Of a stretch of 64,000 bases of DNA, positions 12,314 to 25,896 are shown in pieces. Position 1 is the first letter of the stretch; each line of letters opens with the position of its first letter. The stretch spans positions 23,111,944 through 23,175,943 of the forward strand of contig CM020502.1 in the NCBI GenBank assembly GCA_009823395.1, in the 5' to 3' direction. The DNA is from Thamnaconus septentrionalis. Lineage: Eukaryota; Chordata; Actinopteri; Tetraodontiformes; Monacanthidae. The position numbers and the translations under genes were made by a program. Under the pieces are notes generated by a model, which saw only the letters and a program-made list of their open reading frames with translations, made no database searches and had not been told where the DNA came from.

Positions 12314-15300
12314 TGAGGCTGTGGGCTGCAGATATAACGTCTGGTCGCAGGAATGCGCTGGCACAGGACCAGGCATTAAATACCACCTCCCCTGACACTC
12401 TGACAAGCAGCAGAGTGTAATAATAAATCATGAGCATTACCCTAATGGTATTGTCCCCCTGCCGATGCCCTGTAGAGTGAAATTGTGGCTTCTTTTACAG
12501 ATGAAAAAAAATCAAACAAACAGAGAGCCGTCAGGTAGAGCTGCGTGAAAACTTGTGTTTATCTCACTGGGGTTCATAACTTTTAGAGCAGTTTTGCGGA
12601 ATTGCTGGTCTGTTTTGGTCTGAATGCCATGAAAGCATAAACATACAAATGCCAGTTTAAGACAATAATTGATAGGGTTGTGTTATCCGACCGTCATCAG
12701 ATAGACACTTTATTCTAAAGCAGCCATGCAGTGATGGTTACATCCTGTCACTAGACTCCAGATTTATCTGAGTAAGGATCAAGGTAAAATAAGATGAATT
12801 TTTGATCTATTCTAACAGCGGTTTAGAATGGAACAGTTGAGCCGCCATCGGTTTAAAAAGGCCATAGAGAACTATAAATGACGTGAGCGACAAAAGCACA
12901 AGGAAATAACCGTAACCTTATTAAAGCCCTAAAAAAGACATCAAATTAAATAAAAAAATGAATTCAAAATAATTCCTAAAAATGTGCCCCTTTCCTACAA
13001 AAAGATTGGCTGATGTGTAATAATAAAGAAGAGACCAATTTCACCACTGACCACCAGAGGGCAATAACAAAGCCTTAAGGAAATTTAATTGGCGCCTGCA
13101 CTGATTATGATAAATATAAAGAGACATCCTAAACCGCAAAGAAATGAAAAAAGTTGCATATTTGTTGACTCAAAACTATCAAATCTATGTCATCACCATC
13201 ACTGGGAGACAAAAACAACCTCAAGCACAACTGCTGGCCAAATTCCAGGCTCCGTTTTCATATGGGGAAACAAGCCTTAATGCGTTCACTGAGGGGGTCG
13301 GCGCTCCTCCTTGACCTCCTCGCCTCATTCTGGTCCCGTTACACGACTGTTTTCCTGTCAACAGTCTCTGGACCCTGCCTCGATCAAGACCTCAGAGCAC
13401 GCACTCTAATCTCAGCCGGATCTCTGGCACTTGGCTTTGCAAATCCCTTCAGCCCCTGGGCATCAAGTTTCTGTTGGTGATTTTTTTTTTTTTTTTTTTC
13501 CACCAGCTTCTTCCAGAGCATGAATCTGACCCAAGAAGCACTGAGGTGTTTCAGCATTAGCCACGCGGACGTCTTGGGATGGGGAGGATGACGAACCATT
13601 GCTCTCTGCAGCAGAACAAACAGACACATACCAGACTGATCTGTGATCCTTTAGGTCTTGGTTCCAGGTTATGAACACATAAGTATTTTTATAGATCGAT
13701 CATTTTCAAGCTTTCCCTATTATTATCAACATTTTTCATGTGTTGTGTTGAAATTCCCTATTGTCTAAGATTTCACTTCATTTCATTCCCATTATATATC
13801 CCATTATATTTATTAAAACTAATAAGTGACTGATTGCACACAAATTAAACAAATGCAATTTTCCCATTGGTTCCATAATTTCCTGTTGTAGCAAATCAGA
13901 AAATATTACTGATGCCGTTAAAATTCAATTTATCCTTGCACCCCTGCGATGTTGCTATATGTCAGGGCCGAAGGTCAACAGGAGCTGGAAGGACTTTGAG
14001 CCCCGGCCCGTCTCACTGAGCCAGGAGGGCTAATAACAAGAAGGAAGATGTTGGAGGGGCGGCCAACAAACGCTCTGTCATGTTATTTCTCGCAGTGATC
14101 CTCAGCAGGTGGAGATCTATTTCTGATGCAACCCAACTCCTCTCGTCTCCACACAGACACAAAAATATACATATAAACGGAGGCTGTGGTATCAAAAGTG
14201 CTTTGTAAAGCACTCTCCACTTTTTATGTGCGCTCCTCAATCCCAGGAAGAAGACTTGTTTTGAATCAGCTCTGGATTGTGGAGTTTTTGTTTTTGCACA
14301 CAGCTCTTTAAAAAAATATATAAACGTGGTACATTTTCTTGGAAATAACACGCACACGATTTACTCTACATGTCAGAATCTGTTGTTTCAGACCAACAAA
14401 AAAGTATTTCATGGAAAATCCCCTGCATGAGCAGAAAGCCGAAGTTGCAAGTTGCGAGTCAAGGAGGGAGGGCGTGGCCTGTGCGGCCGGCAGACTATCG
14501 CACCGTTTGGTGTTGTTGTTGTCTGGCTGTTCGGTGACCGGCTCACTCCAGCAGGGGGCAGCAGCGCTTTACTCTCACGCTGCTCAGCGGGAATCAGGGG
14601 AGACGTTCGTTATCCAAGCAGGCGTTGTCAAGCGCGGGAGAATCTACACAAAACTTCCAGGTCTGCACGTTCGAAACAAAATTGGGCTAAGCGAAGTGCC
14701 GCAGACATTGAACACTTTTTTTTTTAATGCTAATTTAACGTAACCAATCCGCTCAAAGAAATCACTACTCAAAAATGTTCTAATGTGCCGAAATGCCCCT
14801 TGTTTACTTCTGGTCGGTCTCATTGGATTCCTCTGTATCTTAACTTATGTCTCAAACTCAACTTCGCAGTATTTTTAAAGCACTTTGAAATACAACCACA
14901 GCTGACACAAAGTGCTGTAAATGGAATATAAAACATAAAACCAAGAGTAAAACAATAAAACAAATGCTGTTTCATGCTGGGTCAAAAGCCAAGGAATAAA
15001 AGTGGGTTTTTAGGCGGGTTTTAAAAATCGACAGTGCGGGAGCTTGTCTAATGTGGAGAGGTAAGTCGTTGCACAAAGAGGGAGCAGCAATAGAAAAAGC
15101 TCTATCTCTTATCTCCGCTCACGGTACGGGACAGCTCGGTTGAAAGGTATTTTCATAAGCCCCACCAGTACCTGAGTGTGGGCGGAGTCACGGTTGCAAG
15201 GCGAACCGAAGGTTTTTTTATGCCTCCCGTGTCCCCGAAACCATAGGATTCACTTTTTGTATTAACCATGGTTTTGTTTTGTGAAAGACATTTTCGTAGG

Positions 15301-15690
15301 ACTTAGAATGATTTTGTTTAATATTGTTGACTTGTATCAAAACACTGTCCTAGAAGAGAAAATGTAGACACTGAAACGATCACCTGAGTCTCACAGTCGT
15401 TTATTATTAGACAAGAATATCCGCACAACTTAAGTCCACACAAAGCACAAAACAGCAAGAGCTCTATTCGACCGGTGTAAACAAGCGAGCAGCGTTAACC
15501 GCCTCTTAAGGTTCGCTGCCAGCGAACACAACACAAGCAGAGCAGGAAGTTAGCGGTGGTGGCTAGCGGTTTATCGACACGATTCAAGACCTCGGTATCG
15601 ATAAGATCCGAGGAAGAACTTGCACTGGATTTACACGTCAAGGGTCCAAGATGAACAACGTTGTATTGTAGGGCAACCTCTTTTTTGCTT
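12314..15690. other. Intergenic region between tnni1 and st8sia1
   Basis: The two genes are transcribed divergently from either side of this 3.4 kb. I see no exon. A block at about 14870-15120 looks like an interspersed repeat (listed separately). The rest is AT-rich unique-looking sequence, with GC content rising towards the st8sia1 leader after 15780. Confidence 0.55.
14870..15120. repeat. Unclassified interspersed-repeat fragment
   Basis: Contains AAGTGCTGTAAATGGAATAT and GGAATAAAAGTGGGTTTTTA, then GGGAGCAGCAATAGAAAAAG, blocks I associate with a common fish interspersed repeat. Ends and family were not determined. Confidence 0.45.
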
Positions 15691-15779
15691 TTATTTTGAA
15701 GACCGATTTCCGTTTCAATGTTGCTTATGTGACGTTTGACAAGAGGTACGTTTTTTCTCTCTCCCTCCTTTGTGAACGA

Positions 15780-16273
15780 GGGGGGTTGCTGCTGACTGAA
15801 GACACGAGGGGAAGCAGCAGCAGCAGCAGGAGGAGGAGGAGGCGGCGGTCGGAATTGGACTGTCCCGGTTCACCTGCACCCACCGCACAGGCTGCAGCGG
15901 AGGCCCCGGGCCGGAGAGCACCTTCCTGGGCGATCCTTAACCGAAGCTGGACGGAATTCCTGCTCCGCTTCGGGTAGAACCGGGGGGGTGGGGAGTGGGG
16001 GTGGTTGCGGGCGGGGAGCGGCCCCCGCGCGACCGCTCGTTCGCGGCGTGTGACGATGGTGCGCGCGAGGATTCCTGCAGAGCCGTGCGAGCAAGTTCCA
16101 GCTCCTCCATCCGCGGCGTGAGATCCCCCCCCACACACACACACACACACGCTCGGGCCGTGTGTGCGGGGTGAGATGAGACGGGTTTGTTCCTAGCCGT
16201 TGCCTCCGTGTCCTTCCTCCTCCTCCTCCTCCTCCTCCTCCTTCCTCCTTCCTCCTCGCTGTTTTGGTGGCGG
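15780..16273 (+). promoter_or_regulatory. GC-rich promoter and 5' UTR of st8sia1
   Basis: Very GC- and CpG-rich segment directly upstream of the st8sia1 ATG, with AGC/AGG runs (15813-15846) and CTC runs (16218-16258). It looks like a CpG-island promoter without an obvious TATA box. Long open frames in it come from base composition and end before the gene or are out of frame. Confidence 0.5.
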
Positions 16274-18644
16274 ATGAGCCGCGCTCGGGACAAGTGGGCC
16301 AAGATGATGCTGGTGCGATGCTACCGGGCGAAGCTGTCGGTTTGGGCCGCCCTGTGCGTGCTGGTGCTCTGCTGGTTCTACGTGTTCCCCGGCGACAGGC
16401 TGCCCGCCGACAAGGAGATTGTGGAGGAGGTGCTGCGGCAGGGGGATGCGTGGCACAGGAACCAGACGGGCATCGATTTGTACAGGTTGGTCTCATGGTT
16501 CGGGCTGGGGTTGCCTTGTTCGGGGAAGTGTTGGGGTTTCCACGAACCAGCATTGACGGTGAATAGCAGAGGTCTTGCATGAGATAGTGAAAGGAGAACA
16601 GCTCCAAGTGGCCCAGATTGTGGCTATATGACCTTATTTATCCTTACTTGGAGGTCCCCGAGGGAGTCGTGGCAGAATGAGACTGCAGTTATTGCATGAA
16701 TTAGTTACCATGACCTTAGGAGTCGATCAAAGTACCAGTTCAACTACGATTCTACCCAATCCACCTACCCCCCCAAAAATGCCTGGTATTGGTGTTGTTT
16801 TTGGCAGATATTCTGCAAACTCTCTGCAGCAGGACTGCGCTATTGGTGCTGCGTGCCCCATCTGTGGGTTTGACACACAAAAAAAGTAAAGCATATGGAC
16901 GCTGCACGAGACGCTGCAGCAGACTTGCTTCAATCTCATCCGCCTGGGGAGCATGCAGACAACTCTCTGAAGCAAAGCTGATTAGGATGATTAGGAGACA
17001 GTGACACCTGCAAGAGCGGCAGAGTCGCTCCCAAGACTCCGTGAATAAATTCCCTTCAAGGCCCCGCGTTGAGCATAAAGACAGGTCTGGAAATGGGACT
17101 TAAAAGGGATGAATTATATGAAGTCAAAAGAAACTAACAATAACTGTTGTGCTTTCATTTGCCAGTAATATGTATTTATATTTACATTAACAGTCCACAA
17201 GTAAGGGGAGAGGGGCGTATTGCTCCAGAACTGTAATATCACAGCGGGTGTACAAAGATGTGAGACTGACTGGGACATCAGGAAGGCACATGTCCTGTCA
17301 TGTGGTCTTCCTTCTCCGTCTGTCCCCATGTCATCGTTTGCCTCCGGCTGCCGCGTCCAACGAAATTCCGCCTCGTCCCCGGAGACTTAATCATGTTCCC
17401 AAACGTCGTTTCCCCACAGGAAGCTGATGACGGACTGCTGCAACCCGCAGAGGATGTTCGCCGTGACGAAGGCCAACTCGCCGCCAGGCAAGGTGCTGTG
17501 GTACGACGGCGAGTTCTACCACTCGCACACCGTCAACAACGACACCCACTCGCTGTTTGCGCAGGTACGTGGACGATGCAGCGTGAATTAAAGAAAAAAT
17601 AAAATAAAATAAAAATCTTGTCCACACTTTTTAGTGACAAAAAGCGAGACCCGGCTGGATGCTGGATGATAGTCGGTCCATTAGGGAGTCGGCAAGCAGG
17701 CACACTTCCTGCTAAATGGAGTTGAGGGATTATTATTTTAGTGTTGTGCAGCCCTATTAAGATGTGCTGTGAGAGGAAGAGTCTCTCATAGCAACCAGAT
17801 GTACAAAGAGGCGCCTGCTGAGGAAGGAAGAAGGATGGATTTATGTATATTTTTAAAGCTAATGTTCACTTTACCAGTACCTTCTAATTAGTGCTGTCAC
17901 GTTACTGGATTTCAGATTTCGATGCAATATTTTCAGAAATATTAATATTCGATACAATTTTCGATACTAGCAACCGCGGAAGGGGTGGGGGGTCTCCCTC
18001 CACTCCTGCCTCTTCTTCAGTTTTGAATATCAATTGATATATCAATATTTTTGACAACACCGCTTCTAACACTTGTATGTTCCATAAAGTATGCACTGAA
18101 ACATGCTATTGAGGAAACTGGCTCTCTGTGATGTTAGAAACGACATCTGTACATTTTTCCCATGTGTCTTCTGCTCTTTGCAACCACGTTGTTGCATTTT
18201 TTTGCAAGGCGTCACTTCTAGCAGGCGGCGTTTTTGCAGGAGGCTGTAAACAGAGGGCTTAATGTGCTGCTCTCTCAATGTCTGTGGGGCGTTTCTGCAT
18301 AGAACAGTCAGTAAAGACCTTTAAACCTGAACTTATGAAGCACTTTTTTCCCTCTCTGGCTGCAACTTGATTTCCTGCCCGGGCCAGGCTGGAGGTCAGA
18401 TTTAGAAAGAGGATGTTGAGCGTGTGCATCACAACTGGAAGAGGATGTTCCTCCCTCTGTGCTACCAGCGCTGCCGCCCTGTCGCCCCCTTTTTCCTCTC
18501 GGCGCCTCACCAGAACACAGCGTTCGTTGCTGCGTTCGTGGATGCGTACGCGCGTGTCTCTACAGTTTGTATGCAGATAAGGTTTATTTTTAACACGCTT
18601 CTATCCCCGTGTGTGTTTGCATGCGTATGAGACACACATGTACA

Positions 18645-18723
<79 letters not shown>

Positions 18724-20591
18724 TTCAAGGAAGTGCTTGTTGCCGCAGCGGTACGCCAACTCCGGGTGGGTGGGACTAAAGAGGGAGACGGCGACGGCCA
18801 CATTACAGGTTTCCTGTCACGGCTGCGAGGTGCGCTGAATATCTGACCCTAATTTGCCAGCGTGCGCGGCGCATGTTTATTAACGTAACACTGGGCTGTG
18901 GCCATTTTGAGATCAGCGCAGCAACATTGAGTGCTAAAGCTCGAACAAAAATACCAACTCTATAGAACATCATATAAGAGCCCGTTAGCCTTCTGTTTAT
19001 AGCCTACACCTAAAATAAATGTAAAAAGTGGGCAAGGTTGCAGCTCCCTGCTAGGACGGAGAACCAACACCTTGTTGAGGCCGTTGCCGGCAAACTTGGG
19101 AGACGTGTGTGTGAGGTGTCCGAGCCCTTTGTGACATCACAAAAGGCAGTTGTTTTTTTTACAACAAACACAAAACACACACACACATGCAAAGAGAAGT
19201 GGAGCTCAATGATGTGCCAGAGACTTTTAAACTCCTCAGCAGTTTCTCCTTCCCACAAGGAATTTTGTGGTTGTGCTGCAATGCCTGCTGTCATTTTTTT
19301 TATTATCCCAAACTCACTGTTTTGTGGCATTTTCTCAAAACCAAACCTTTCCCAACAAGCTTTGTGTACTTTCTCGCACTGTCCATTTTTCTCCCTCCTA
19401 CCAAATCACAGTCCCAACATCAACGTCGCGTCCCCTCGCTGCTGTCACCCTGGTCGAGGTTGCGATGGCCCTCTGCTGCCCTGGAGTGGCTCCCCGTCTC
19501 CCTGGCTGGCACGGCCGGCAGTCAGAGTGTGTGTCGGAGGGAGGCCAGCTAGCGGCGGGACGCACAACTCCCACACTCGTGTTTTTCTGCCCTCTCAGCT
19601 ATCAAGAGCCGTAATTGCAGGTCTGAGTTCAGACGAGTGGCTCCTTTTTTCCCCCCCGACTGCAACAGGCTGGCGTCACGGACAGTGTGAGAGCCGGTGC
19701 AATGGAATGTGCCAATTAGGACTTCAGTGGTTAATTGCTGGTTTTGCTCAAACAGAGCGTCCACACACGCACACACACACGCTGTGAACTTGACTGTGCT
19801 AGAACGTCATTCATCCGTGCCTCCCCGCTTCAGCTGAACAGTGTGTGGAGGGGGGGCAGGAGGAGGCCTGAATCCACACGTGAGACAAGCTCGCTGCAAC
19901 GGGGTTGTGACATCACAAAGGGCACCCTGATTGGAGGAATCAGAGGAATCAGAAAGGGGAGCAAGCATACGGCGGCGATGACGGGCTTCTCTCATTTCTG
20001 GGGAATTCCCCCGGAAACACAGCAGCTACTGTTAGGGGAGAAAGACGTTGGCAATGAGAGTTTTGAGGAATACTTGGGATGTTTTTCTTTTTTTTGCTTT
20101 TAAGTGTGAGCCCACTCCAAGCCCTCTGATGGTGCTATCTGGTTCCTCCTTCCCGCTGGACGTGCTCTTAGCGGGCCATTGTCCTATGACTCGGCTCTTT
20201 GTCACAGCCTAAAAAGGAAACCCTGAGGCAAGGAGGCATGTGTGTGCGTTCATGTGTGTGTGTGTGTGTATGTGTGTGTGTGTTTGAGTGCCCTCTGAGG
20301 GTAATAATGAGCCCAATTGTCTCTGTGCTCTCACTTAATTCCATGCTGTCAACTTAAATGCAGCCAAGGCCCAGCAAGCGTGCTGCCTCAGCCCTCTTCA
20401 GTGGCAGCTTTAATTCTGCTGCCACGCAAGGCTCTTTACGGCACACAGTGACGATGGGGGTTGGGCCGGGGGTTTGACCCCAGCCCCAAATTGACTGGTG
20501 TGGTGAGGTCAAACTGACTTTCACCGGTGAATCTGGGAAATAAAAAATGCAGATTTTTTTGTGCCTTTCTACAAATTGTAATTTTGTCCTC

Positions 20592-20626
<35 letters not shown>

Positions 20627-22850
20627 GAAGGTTTAATGTAGGTTACGGGCTCATTGCCCAACCATCCATAAATCGGATGTTGTCTTTTTTTTGCACTTGG
20701 CAGGACAACCCTCTGCAGCTTCCCCTCAAGAAGTGCGCCGTGGTCGGCAACAGCGGCATCCTGCGGCACAGCGGCTGCGGGAAGGACATCGACCAGGCCG
20801 ACTTCATAATGCGGTGAGAAAAAAAAACCCACAAGTCTGCGCACGCAAACAAAGTTGCTTCTCTTTCAAGTCTTCTTCTTTGGTGTTTTTACACCACTGT
20901 GTAGCTTTTTGTCCAACTGTGAGGATGAGGTCCATGATCACTTCAGCCAAGAAAGGAATTCAGTGGGACTTGTCAAGTCTTTTGGGAGAAATAGTCAGCA
21001 TGCTAGCTGAACTCAACGTAAAAGATGGTCTAGTTTCTGGAAATTTTTAAGAAAAATTTAAGCAAGGTTTGAATCGCCTCATGAAACCTAATGTCTCTTT
21101 CTTTTCAAAACTACTTCAATAAGAATGAGAGTGATGACAGAGGCAGTTTGGGGCAGAGTTCATGCATCCTGTCGATGCATCACATGACGCAGCTGCACAG
21201 CATTTCCTGTATCTGCTCATCCAACACCAGAGATGATTCACACACACAGTGTCATGGGTGGCCGTTCATCATCCTTTGCACCAGAAGGCATCACACGGAG
21301 TCTAGGCTGCTCCAACAATTGCATTTGTTGAGGAAACCAGCACTGTGGGTGTGTGTTTGTATGTGTGTGTTTGTGTGACCCTGTGACATGTCTCCTCCAT
21401 TCAGGTGTAACCTTCCGCCGCTCTCAAAGGAATACGTGAAGGACGTGGGCACCCAAACACACCTGGTGACGGCCAACCCCAGCATCATCGAGAAAAGGTA
21501 TTTGACCCGCTGGTTTCTGAAGAGCGGATCAATAAAATCAATCAATTAAAATGAAACTTTTCTAGCAAAGTGCCACAAATAGCTGCGCAATGTACAAGAC
21601 AGCACATACAGACTGATCTATCTCTGAAGGACATTAAAAAACCAGCAATAACCCAACTGTGGCCTTAGACAACATGAGCATGAGACCCAAACCAAAGTGA
21701 CTGACACTGATCCAGTGTGTAAATTTGTGTAAATTTAGCTTGATTTATGATTTTTATATGGTAAAAGGTTAACATGCTGCCCATAAATACATTCATAAAA
21801 GTGTATGCTTGCAGTACAACAAAATTTGATTTTCTCACCCTTCAAAACGGATTTTCATATACATCCATCCATTTTCAAAACCCACTTCTTCCTGCACTCA
21901 CGGTTACGGGGGTCTGCTGGAGCCTCTTCCAGCTGTCATAAAGCGAAAACAGGGTGACCCTGGACAAGTCGCCAGTTCATTGCAGGGCCCAGTTCTCATA
22001 TATATATAAGAATAAACATAGAGCTTCCAGCTAGCTGCCATCATACTCTGCCATTTTTGAAGGAAGCCCGGTACTGAAGGAAGCCTGCCTGACAGTGCCC
22101 TAAATACGAAACATGCTATCAGGTGGGCTAACTTAAATACCGGGCTTCCTTAAAAATTTTACACATTGGACCTTTGAGTGCCGGTGCTGATCCAGAGTCA
22201 TCAGACACGCTGGTCCACAAGAGACAAAGTAGAATTTCCTTCCACTCTGTCAACACTCACCAGGCCGTGAGCAGGCATCGTGTTTCCATCACTGGTCCAA
22301 CCAGGAAACCAGCCTTTGAAAATCTCACCTCCACCGTCCCCCAACCAACTTTGTCCTCGTCCCCGGCAGGTTCCAGAACCTCCTGTGGTCCAGGAAGCAC
22401 TTTGTGGAGAACATGAAGGCCTACGGCTCCAGCTACGTCTACATGCCAGCGTTCTCCACCAAGCCCGGCACCGAGCCCTCGCTGCGGGCGTCCTACGCCC
22501 TGGCCGACTCCTCCTCCAACCTCACCGTGCTCTTCGCTCACCCAGACTTCCTGCGCGCGGCGGGCAACTTCTGGAAGGCGCGCAGCGTGCACGCCCGCCG
22601 CCTCTCCACGGGCCTCTTCATGGTGAGCCTGGCGCTGGGGCTGTGCGAGGAGGTGACGGCCTATGGCTTCTGGCCCTTCTCCATTGACCTGGACAAGCGG
22701 CCGGTCAGCCACCACTACTACGACAACATGCTGCCCTACACGTGGTTCCACGCCATGCCCGAGGAGTTCCTGCAGCTCTGGCACCTGCATAAGAGTGGCG
22801 TGCTGCGCCTGCGGCTGGGACGTTGCCCCCCGCAGGAGGGAGGAAGCTAG
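16274..22850 (+). CDS. st8sia1: Alpha-2,8-sialyltransferase 1 (GD3 synthase), complete
   Basis: ST8SIA1 is a Golgi type II membrane enzyme that adds alpha-2,8-linked sialic acid from CMP-sialic acid to ganglioside GM3, making GD3 and opening the b-series gangliosides. Exons: 16274-16485, 17420-17564, 20704-20813, 21405-21497, 22370-22850; phases close exactly, 346 aa (human about 356). Residues 21-38 form the signal anchor. NQT (63-65) and NLT (237-239) are potential N-glycosylation sites. Sialylmotif L runs from [20 protein letters not shown] (130-149) into [10 protein letters not shown]. Motif S is [18 protein letters not shown] (265-282), with its conserved Cys at 279. Motif III is HHYYD (301-305) and the VS motif is HAMPEE (314-319). 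FQNLLWSRK and [10 protein letters not shown] place it with ST8SIA1 rather than ST8SIA5 or 6. An upstream in-frame TTG extension (16187) was rejected; the ATG at 16274 follows the family start. Confidence 0.93.
18646..18720. repeat. CA microsatellite in st8sia1 intron 2
   Basis: Uninterrupted CA run of about 37 units. Confidence 0.95.
20597..20625. repeat. GT microsatellite upstream of st8sia1 exon 3
   Basis: About 14 GT units roughly 80 bases before the exon 3 acceptor. Confidence 0.9.
21850..21990 (-). mobile_element. L2-like LINE 3' end, reverse orientation
   Basis: Read on the minus strand it contains the block CTGCAATGAACTGGCGAC, then AGCTGGAAGAGGCTCCAGCA, and ends AAAATGGATGGATG. This is the same element type as the plus-strand copy at 40306-40583. 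Located in st8sia1 intron 4. Confidence 0.7.
22000..22168. mobile_element. MITE fragment, CCCAGTGTG-related end
   Basis: Ends AAAATTTTACACATTGGACC then TTTGA, whose complement resembles the AAAGGCCCAGTGTGTAAAAT start of the copies at 377, 44193 and 47783. Contains a repeated block GAAGGAAGCC(C/T). The left end was not resolved. Confidence 0.45.
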
Positions 22851-23992
22851 TGCCTCGCCAGAGAAAATGGCAATCGCTCGCCTGTTTGCGGAACCTTCGA
22901 CTGTGGCCTCCATACCGACCCCTCCCTCCCTGAGCTTATCCCTTATTTCCATGAGAATAACCAGGAGCAAAATAAACGCAACAAGCCATGAACAAACACA
23001 CACACGTGCACGCACATACACACACACACACAGTGCAAGATGATACCAACTCCTCCCCACGACTTGCCATTGTTCTAGGAAGCGGCCTCAGCCGGCACTA
23101 ATGAAGATGAGCGTGTTGGTGTGTCGGGGTTTTTTTTTTTTTTTTTTCGTGTCTTCTGACTACTGTACTTGAGGAACATATGGGAGGGCAGCTGGACCAA
23201 CCCCCTCTCCATCTCCCTTTCCTCCCTCCCCCCTCCCACTCTGGTCCTTTGTCGGGAGCAGCAGAGGAGCCATTAAAAGCACTGAAAAGACTGGTGCAAC
23301 TGAAGGAACAAAGGAGATGATGGAGACGCTCAAATGGGTTTGAAATTTAAAAGGGGTCAGTGGGTGGTGTGGTGGGGGGTGTGTGCGCCTGCTGGTTTGT
23401 GTATGAAAGATTTTTTTTGTTCCTCTCTCGTGGTTTTTTTGTCCCCTCCTCCCCCGATGCCTCCGCTTCTCTTCAGCCGAGCCCTTGCTTGGCAATTCCC
23501 CCACGTGCCAAAGAGAGCTTTTCAGTTCGAAGCACGAGCCACTCGAAAGAAACTAGCAGTCTGCAGCCCAGAATGTTTTGCCAAGTTGCATTGTGACCCT
23601 CCGGACAAAGAAAAAGGGAAGAGGAGGCCTGTCATTCTCGTTCCAGGGATTCTGTTGTTTTTGTTTTTTGTTGTTGTTGTTGTTGCCAATGGATCAAATT
23701 AGAATTATCATTGTTATTTATGAAGGAACTTCCACAACACTCAGTACATTTACATGACACTTGGAAAAAATCGAATTATTAGCTTAATCCGACTACAATT
23801 GAACAACTGAAGTGCATGTTAACGTGTTACTCTGACTAATGTCGCACTTCTTGTTCTCGATCAAGACACCCAGATAATTCGACTTTGGTTTAGTCGGAGT
23901 CTTGGTCGGAGTTTAACTACACAATGCATGTGTGCGTGTGTGCGTGTGCATGTGCCCCCACAACCCCGTGCTGGTGTCTGCCCCCAGACGAC

Positions 23993-24320
23993 TGGGGCGA
24001 CTGTAGCTCTGGAGGTAGAGCTGGTTGTCCAATGACCGAAAGGTTGGCGGCTCAAATCCCGCTCCATCTTTGTGTCACTGTGTCCCTGGGCAAGACACTC
24101 AACCCACATTGCCTCGTACGAATGTGAGTGAATTTTAGGTGGTGGTCAGAGGGGCCGTTTGGATTGCAGATTAGCTGCCACGCTTCCAAGAGTCTGCCCC
24201 AGGGCAGCTGTGGCTACACATGTAGCTTACCACCACCAGTGTGAATGCATAATGGGTTCAATGTAAAGCGCTTTGGGTGCTTGAAAAGCGCTATATTAAT
24301 CCAATCCATGATTATTATTA
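23993..24320 (+). mobile_element. tRNA-derived SINE
   Basis: The head (about 24001-24060) reads like a degenerate tRNA, with A-box-like CTCTGGAGGTAGAGCTGG and B-box-like GGCTCAAATCCC. A body with CCCTGGGCAAGACACTCAAC follows. The tail has TAAAGCGCTTTGGGTG and AAAAGCGCTATATTAATCC, ending in TTATTATTA. This structure is typical of fish SINEs whose tail is shared with a partner LINE. It sits in the putative st8sia1 3' UTR in sense orientation. Confidence 0.8.
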
Positions 24321-25243
24321 AGAACATCCAAGACGTCCGGTGGCAAAAGCTTCTTCCACACCCAGCGCTTCTCTGAGCCACCAGTCCTCTGTAGACGCAA
24401 CACACAAACCTTTTCACAGTTAATTTGTGCGCTCCAAACGGGCAACGACACGCTACTCTGCACAACTGGCCGGTTTGTACAGAACAATGGCAGTTCTCAT
24501 CTGGAGTGAAATTAGCGCCGGTACAGTTACTTCCTGGGGGCTCAAAACTCCTTTGTGAATCCACAAAGTATTTCCAATAATCTGCTTGTCATTTGGAATT
24601 GTCTCTGCATTCAGTGTCTGAAAACTCTTTCATTACGGCCCTCCAGCAGCAAACAGCGTTCTTGTCTGCCTTTCCAAATCACCATAAGCACAATGGATTG
24701 CATGCACCTTATCTGCGCTAGAAGTAGATGATGTAAGTGATAAAAAAAAAAAGTACGATTATCCATCTGGCTGTTGTTCGAAAATGCCGCTTTTATGTCC
24801 GATTAGACGCAACTACCGAATTTTGAGCATAGCTCCATGAAGCTGTGCATGTAAACGTACTGAGTGAGGCCTTCACTGCCCTTCGCTCACCATCTAGCCT
24901 GTTTGGTGAGGTGTGTGTGTGTTGGGGGTGGTGATGGAGAAATAAAAGCAGCCCGGCCTTCTTCTGTTAGTGGGACGGTACCAAATCGTCTCTTGGTCAC
25001 TCAATTGTACTTGTCAAGTACCAAGACAAGGGAACGGTGGTGTCTGTGAAGGAGACGCTCTCCGGTCTTTGTGTTCTCCGATGCCAAGACACTGACAGGG
25101 CCAAACAGAGCAGCAGAACCACTCCAGTATTGCAGGGTGGCACTGGGACTCCCAAATGATAGTTTTTTGTGAGTGCGGTCTCACGGTGCCTTTCGAGAGA
25201 ACCTCCACCTGCAGCAGCGAGGACCTTTTTATGTCACGGTTGG

Positions 25244-25335
25244 TCTGAACTCAACTCAACTCAACTTTATTGTCAGACATGGCCTACATACTGGACATAT
25301 GACATGAATGAAATTTCAGTCCTCTCAGTCCCACA
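25244..25335 (-). mobile_element. Retroposon tail with TCAAC microsatellite
   Basis: Plus strand reads CTCAACTCAACTCAACTTTA, then TTGTCAGACATGG and later ACATGAATGAAATTTC. On the minus strand this is a LINE-like 3' end, with ACAATAAAG followed by TTGAG repeats. Confidence 0.6.
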
Positions 25336-25896
25336 TTGTGCAAACACTGATGTGTTTCCAGTCTGTCAGTGAAAAAAATCCACCCTTTGCTTCCCTGCAA
25401 CATCCCACCCAGCCGGGTGTTGGCTCTGCTCTTTGTGCTCCAACAAAGTCAGTTTTTGGAGGTGGCAGGAGGCTGTAAACAGAGGGCTCAATGTGGTGTT
25501 CCGCTTGTTCAGCTGTGAGAGTTACTTCAGGTGCATCTGTGTTCATTCTGAGTTCTTTCAATCCAAATGCACATGCAGCCCCTCAAGACTCGGGACAGAA
25601 GTGACGGGACCCTTGAACCTTGGATTAGTTTTTTTGGTTTGGATTTTTTTTTTTGGTTTTTACTGTGAAGTTTTTTTTTGTTTGTTTTTTTTTTCAGATT
25701 TTATTTTGCACCTTTGTACTGAGCCCAGTATTGTGAGTGAATGCGATGTGACTTTGGAGGAAATGTGAAGCATGAAAAATGTTATTTTTTAGATACGTGC
25801 TGTTTCTTTGTTTGGTACAGATTTGTATTCCTCTGCATTGTGTTTCGATTGAGACAATTCGATTCCACAAAGCTGGTGACTTTTCTTCAAGATGGA

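Noticed and set aside
15696..15977. Open frame of 93 codons upstream of st8sia1
   Set aside because: GC-rich leader with AGC/AGG repeats; no family resemblance and it stops before the gene.
16187..16273. In-frame Leu-rich extension of st8sia1 exon 1
   Set aside because: It has no ATG (begins at TTG), is made from a CTC repeat and is absent from the family.
24001..24060. Possible tRNA gene
   Set aside because: A- and B-box-like sequences are present, but arms do not pair properly and a SINE body and tail follow.
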